A stretch of DNA of 64,000 nt from positions 1,240,001 to 1,304,000 of the forward strand of contig NZ_CP045295.1 of assembly GCF_009363095.1 (NCBI RefSeq), written 5' to 3'. Every line of letters begins with the position of its first letter. Position 1 is the stretch's first letter. The stretch is from Paenibacillus cellulositrophicus. GTDB taxonomy: Bacteria; Bacillota; Bacilli; Paenibacillales; Paenibacillaceae. The notes beneath the pieces are model-generated. The model did not search any database, had not been told where the DNA came from, and worked only from the letters and a program-made list of their open reading frames with translations. Below are positions 61,493 to 64,000 of this stretch, piece by piece. Position numbers and translations under genes: made by a program.

Positions 61493-63727
61493 CTACTCCT
61501 TTTTCTCTTTAGGGCCGGAAATTTTCGTAAAAGCATCCTTCATGATGTAATAGCTCTGCTTCAACTGTTCACTGTACTGCACCGTGTCCCACTGCTTCCA
61601 GGTATACAGCGGCAGGCTTTGCACGTTCAGCGTCTTCTGGTCTCCTCCCGGCCAGGACACGCCGCTTCCGTCACGCTGGACGATCCACGGAATAAGCCGT
61701 ATCCCGTCGGTTGTGGTCGTGCCGAAGTAACTCCGTTCCTTCAGCGGACCGTAGTCGATGACCTGAAGGGAGCTCGGATCCGAGAAGCCAAGCAGCATCC
61801 ACGGGATTCGCATCTCTATTGAATCACCGCTGTACTGCCAAGAAGTCAGCGAGTCGAACGTCTCCTTGCTGCGGTCCGTCGTCCCTCTTTTCAGCGTACC
61901 AATCGTCTTGTCGATGAACGGATGCGAAAAGCGCGTATCCGGCGGATTCATGAGCAGGCTGATCGCCAGCTTCCACGGATGGAACGGCGCCGTGTTTCCT
62001 GCCTCGGCCTCGGGCAGCATCCAATAACCGTCTTTGCCGTACAGCCGCTGGTGAAAGTCATAATCGGCCGCGATTTCCACCTGGGACTCCTCGTCCTTGC
62101 CGATTTCGATCAGCGTCTCGGGCGCCCCGCCTTCCAGCTTCCTCCCGGGAAGCTGCTTCGCGGACGGCTGGTTGCCGCCTGTGATCGTGTCGGCACCGAT
62201 GTAGAGCCTCGACTTGGCCGGATCGAATGGATGATCCAGCTTCATGCCGATGTACAGGTAGCCCTCATCATGCGTAATTTTCATATCCTGGACTCCCGGG
62301 ATCTTGCCCTGCCAGTGCTGTACTTCCCCTTCCGGGAGCCTGTCCCAGTCGGTGAGATTGCCGTCAATCGTAATCAGCTTCTCCTTGCCCGGCAGCATGC
62401 CGAGCAGGCCGAACATTTTCTCATTGGTCAGAACGTTGATCCAATAGGACCTCCGGTCTTCAGGCAGCTCCATCGGCATCGTGTTCCAGGTTTTCTTGAA
62501 CCATTCGTCCTGCCACATGAACAGGATGGCGCCAGCGTAGCCTTCGTCGTGAATGTCTTTGGTCAGGGATGCATCGATCTCTCCCTGCTCCTGTTCGTTA
62601 TGGCCGCCCTGGTCGCGCCCTCCGGCGCCAAAATGCGACACGCCGACAGAAGAAGGAACACCGTACTCCGTGACCATCAGCGGCATGTCCTTATACTTGG
62701 CCTTTAGCTGACGGAGATAAGCTTTGTAGGTATTGTAGTTCCCCTTGTCGTCCTTGATCGTCTGGAGCGTCGAATCCGTCCGGAAAAAGTCCGGGTAATA
62801 CGGATAGACGTGATAGGCCGCGAAATAACCGCCTTTCCAGCCGGTAGGCTGAACATGCCGGGCATCGACGCTCGCCATGTCTTCCTCGAACAGCGGTTCG
62901 CCAGGGTGGCTGAGCACATCGGTCGTGACCCAGTTGGTGAAAGTCACGGGATGCTCCCAACCGTAATGCTCCTCCTGCTCGGCCGTATAGTCAAGCAAGC
63001 TGGCCAGCCAGTTTTCGAACGGAGCCGCGTCTTTCGTACCCGAAAAATACTTGCCCTGATAGGCCTTCACGTCGCTGTGCACTTTGTTTGTATTTTTGAC
63101 CATACCTGGGTCCCATTCGGTTCCAAGATGCCATGCCATCAAGTATTTGCCGGCATTCGCCTTGTACTCCCCGCTTGCCGAACCCTGCTTCTGCGGAATC
63201 GTGACATCGCCGTATACCGCGGCAACCGCCTTCTTGATTTCCTCTTTGAACTGTTTCGTAATATCCCCCGAATAGGCGTCCTGCTGCTCGATCAGCTGTT
63301 CTTCAGGCGACCAGATCCCCTGCATAAAATACAGAGGGTCGTCCCCCTTGTCTTTGTTGTACTTGACGAGAGCCTGATAGAATACGGGCTGGTGAATCGT
63401 ATAGACCCGTATGACGTTAGCGCCCATGTCGTCAATTTCTTTAAACCAGCGCAGATAATCTTCCTCGGTCGCCGGCAGCTCCCCCGGAAAATGTCCCGGC
63501 ACCGTGGCGCCAAGATTAACGCCTTTAACGAATATCTCTTTCCATGTCCCGTCCTTCTCGTACTTCAGGAAACGGTCCCCCTGGGTTTTAAACGTAAATC
63601 TCGTACCGTCCGGATCTTTGTAGGCCGCAGCCGTCGGGTTCTTCAACATCAGTCCCGCCGCCCCGCCTCCGGCTATGAGAACCGCAGCCGCCGTGATCCA
63701 AATAAATAGTGTTTTACGTCTGATCAT
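61493..63727 (-). CDS. Secreted glycosidase-like protein with carbohydrate-related C-terminal domain
   Basis: 744 residues. Signal anchor at about 8-29. Residues about 60-440 form a TIM barrel of the glycoside hydrolase type: GVNLGATVPGHFPGELP, GANVIRVYTIHQPVFY, AWHLGTEWDPG, YHVYPYYPDFF, LMVTEYGVPSS and ILFMWQDEWFKKTW; the Glu residues of GTEW and TEYG sit at acid/base and nucleophile positions of clan A barrels. Residues about 460-700 look like a beta-rich DOMON/CBM-like domain. ATG start, ribosome site GAGGTGGGA further upstream. First gene of the operon; may trim or release the exopolysaccharide. Confidence 0.8.
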   Translation of the reverse strand: MIRRKTLFIWITAAAVLIAGGGAAGLMLKNPTAAAYKDPDGTRFTFKTQGDRFLKYEKDGTWKEIFVKGVNLGATVPGHFPGELPATEEDYLRWFKEIDDMGANVIRVYTIHQPVFYQALVKYNKDKGDDPLYFMQGIWSPEEQLIEQQDAYSGDITKQFKEEIKKAVAAVYGDVTIPQKQGSASGEYKANAGKYLMAWHLGTEWDPGMVKNTNKVHSDVKAYQGKYFSGTKDAAPFENWLASLLDYTAEQEEHYGWEHPVTFTNWVTTDVLSHPGEPLFEEDMASVDARHVQPTGWKGGYFAAYHVYPYYPDFFRTDSTLQTIKDDKGNYNTYKAYLRQLKAKYKDMPLMVTEYGVPSSVGVSHFGAGGRDQGGHNEQEQGEIDASLTKDIHDEGYAGAILFMWQDEWFKKTWNTMPMELPEDRRSYWINVLTNEKMFGLLGMLPGKEKLITIDGNLTDWDRLPEGEVQHWQGKIPGVQDMKITHDEGYLYIGMKLDHPFDPAKSRLYIGADTITGGNQPSAKQLPGRKLEGGAPETLIEIGKDEESQVEIAADYDFHQRLYGKDGYWMLPEAEAGNTAPFHPWKLAISLLMNPPDTRFSHPFIDKTIGTLKRGTTDRSKETFDSLTSWQYSGDSIEMRIPWMLLGFSDPSSLQVIDYGPLKERSYFGTTTTDGIRLIPWIVQRDGSGVSWPGGDQKTLNVQSLPLYTWKQWDTVQYSEQLKQSYYIMKDAFTKISGPKEKKE

Positions 63728-64000
63728 CGCCTCTTCGTTCCCACCTCGTTTTCGATTTTTGCCTCATCGGTCCGGGGCTTGGCCTTCGCCTAAATCTAAT
63801 TTTTAACTATTCGGCCCCGATCTGTAAACTAGGCTAGTAGTTGGAAATTTCCCACCCCGCCGACCTAGCCCGCCACTCCCTCGTGCGGACCATAGAGCCC
63901 TGCCATCCCCTGTCAGCCGACCCCGTTACGAATGACAAAGAAACGTAAACCAAGCCTTGAGCCGACAGGTTAACTGGACATTTATACGCCTCAAAATTGC
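63728..64000. other. Upstream region of the exopolysaccharide operon
   Basis: No gene is seen up to the window edge. A CGGGGC/GCCCCG stem flanked by ATC/GAT could form in the leader (about 63765-63822). A c-di-GMP riboswitch was looked for and not found. Confidence 0.4.
63800..63828 (-). promoter_or_regulatory. Candidate promoter of the exopolysaccharide operon
   Basis: Minus strand TTTACA (63823-63828), 17 bp, TAAAAA (63800-63805), about 75 nt upstream of the first gene. Confidence 0.45.

Noticed and set aside
63728..64000. c-di-GMP riboswitch upstream of the exopolysaccharide operon
   Set aside because: The conserved GEMM core sequences are absent.

Overview
The window reads as chromosome of a spore-forming Gram-positive of the Paenibacillus type. 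This is an inference from gene content: a spore photoproduct lyase, an efp-yqhT-aroQ-yqhR/yqhQ-yqhP-yqhO-mntR block in the order I recall from Bacillus subtilis, an Fnr with a C-terminal Fe-S cysteine cluster, copper-amine-oxidase-like stalk domains, strong AGGAGG ribosome sites and many TTG/GTG starts. I see no tRNA, rRNA, CRISPR array, insertion sequence or prophage gene. About 60 protein genes are called. Most alternative long reading frames are antisense shadows.

Layout. 0.1-11.3 kb: comB phosphatase, lysC, then the efp/yqh block, interrupted by a secreted GH10-like hydrolase, then mntR and splB. 11.3-21.6 kb: ccdA, a ZnuBCA-type metal importer, metG behind a methionine T-box, yidD, zur, and a Fur-controlled siderophore uptake locus. 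21.7-33.0 kb: a large secreted low-complexity stalk protein, then one run of genes on the minus strand for sugar uptake (binding protein, two permeases), a YesM/YesN-type two-component system and a NagZ-type glucosaminidase, with fnr divergent. 33.4-37.1 kb: small accessory genes, including a secreted TIM-barrel-like protein, a divergent stand-alone IF-3 paralogue, a DUF4430-like lipoprotein and an HxlR regulator. 37.3-43.1 kb: a five-gene sugar-oxidation operon (two Gfo/Idh/MocA oxidoreductases, two xylose-isomerase-like barrels, ThuA) with a divergent AraC regulator. 43.2-47.0 kb: a CgeB-like and a WbsX-like glycosyltransferase and another oxidoreductase. 47.0-55.5 kb: a TerC-family protein behind a yybP-ykoY manganese riboswitch, a TVP38-family protein, MsrAB, Amj, YdaT, YitT, flavohaemoglobin and a short Crp-like regulator. 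55.6-63.7 kb: a six-gene exopolysaccharide-type operon.

The parts I find most interesting are: (1) the 55.6-63.7 kb operon, a synthase-type glycosyltransferase with a nucleotide-sugar dehydrogenase, a membrane HEAT-repeat protein, two secreted glycosidase-like proteins and a response regulator whose phosphoacceptor Asp is a Glu; (2) the manganese riboswitch, followed by two terminators that share a 13-bp perfect complementarity, which suggests a relay switch; (3) a TA-flanked inverted-repeat element present twice, in the same orientation and about 30 nt upstream of two metal-related genes; (4) the IF-3 paralogue. Metal and oxygen control run through the window: MntR, Zur, Fur sites, the Mn riboswitch, Fnr with a site near its own gene, and a perfect Fnr site at about -41.5 of hmp.
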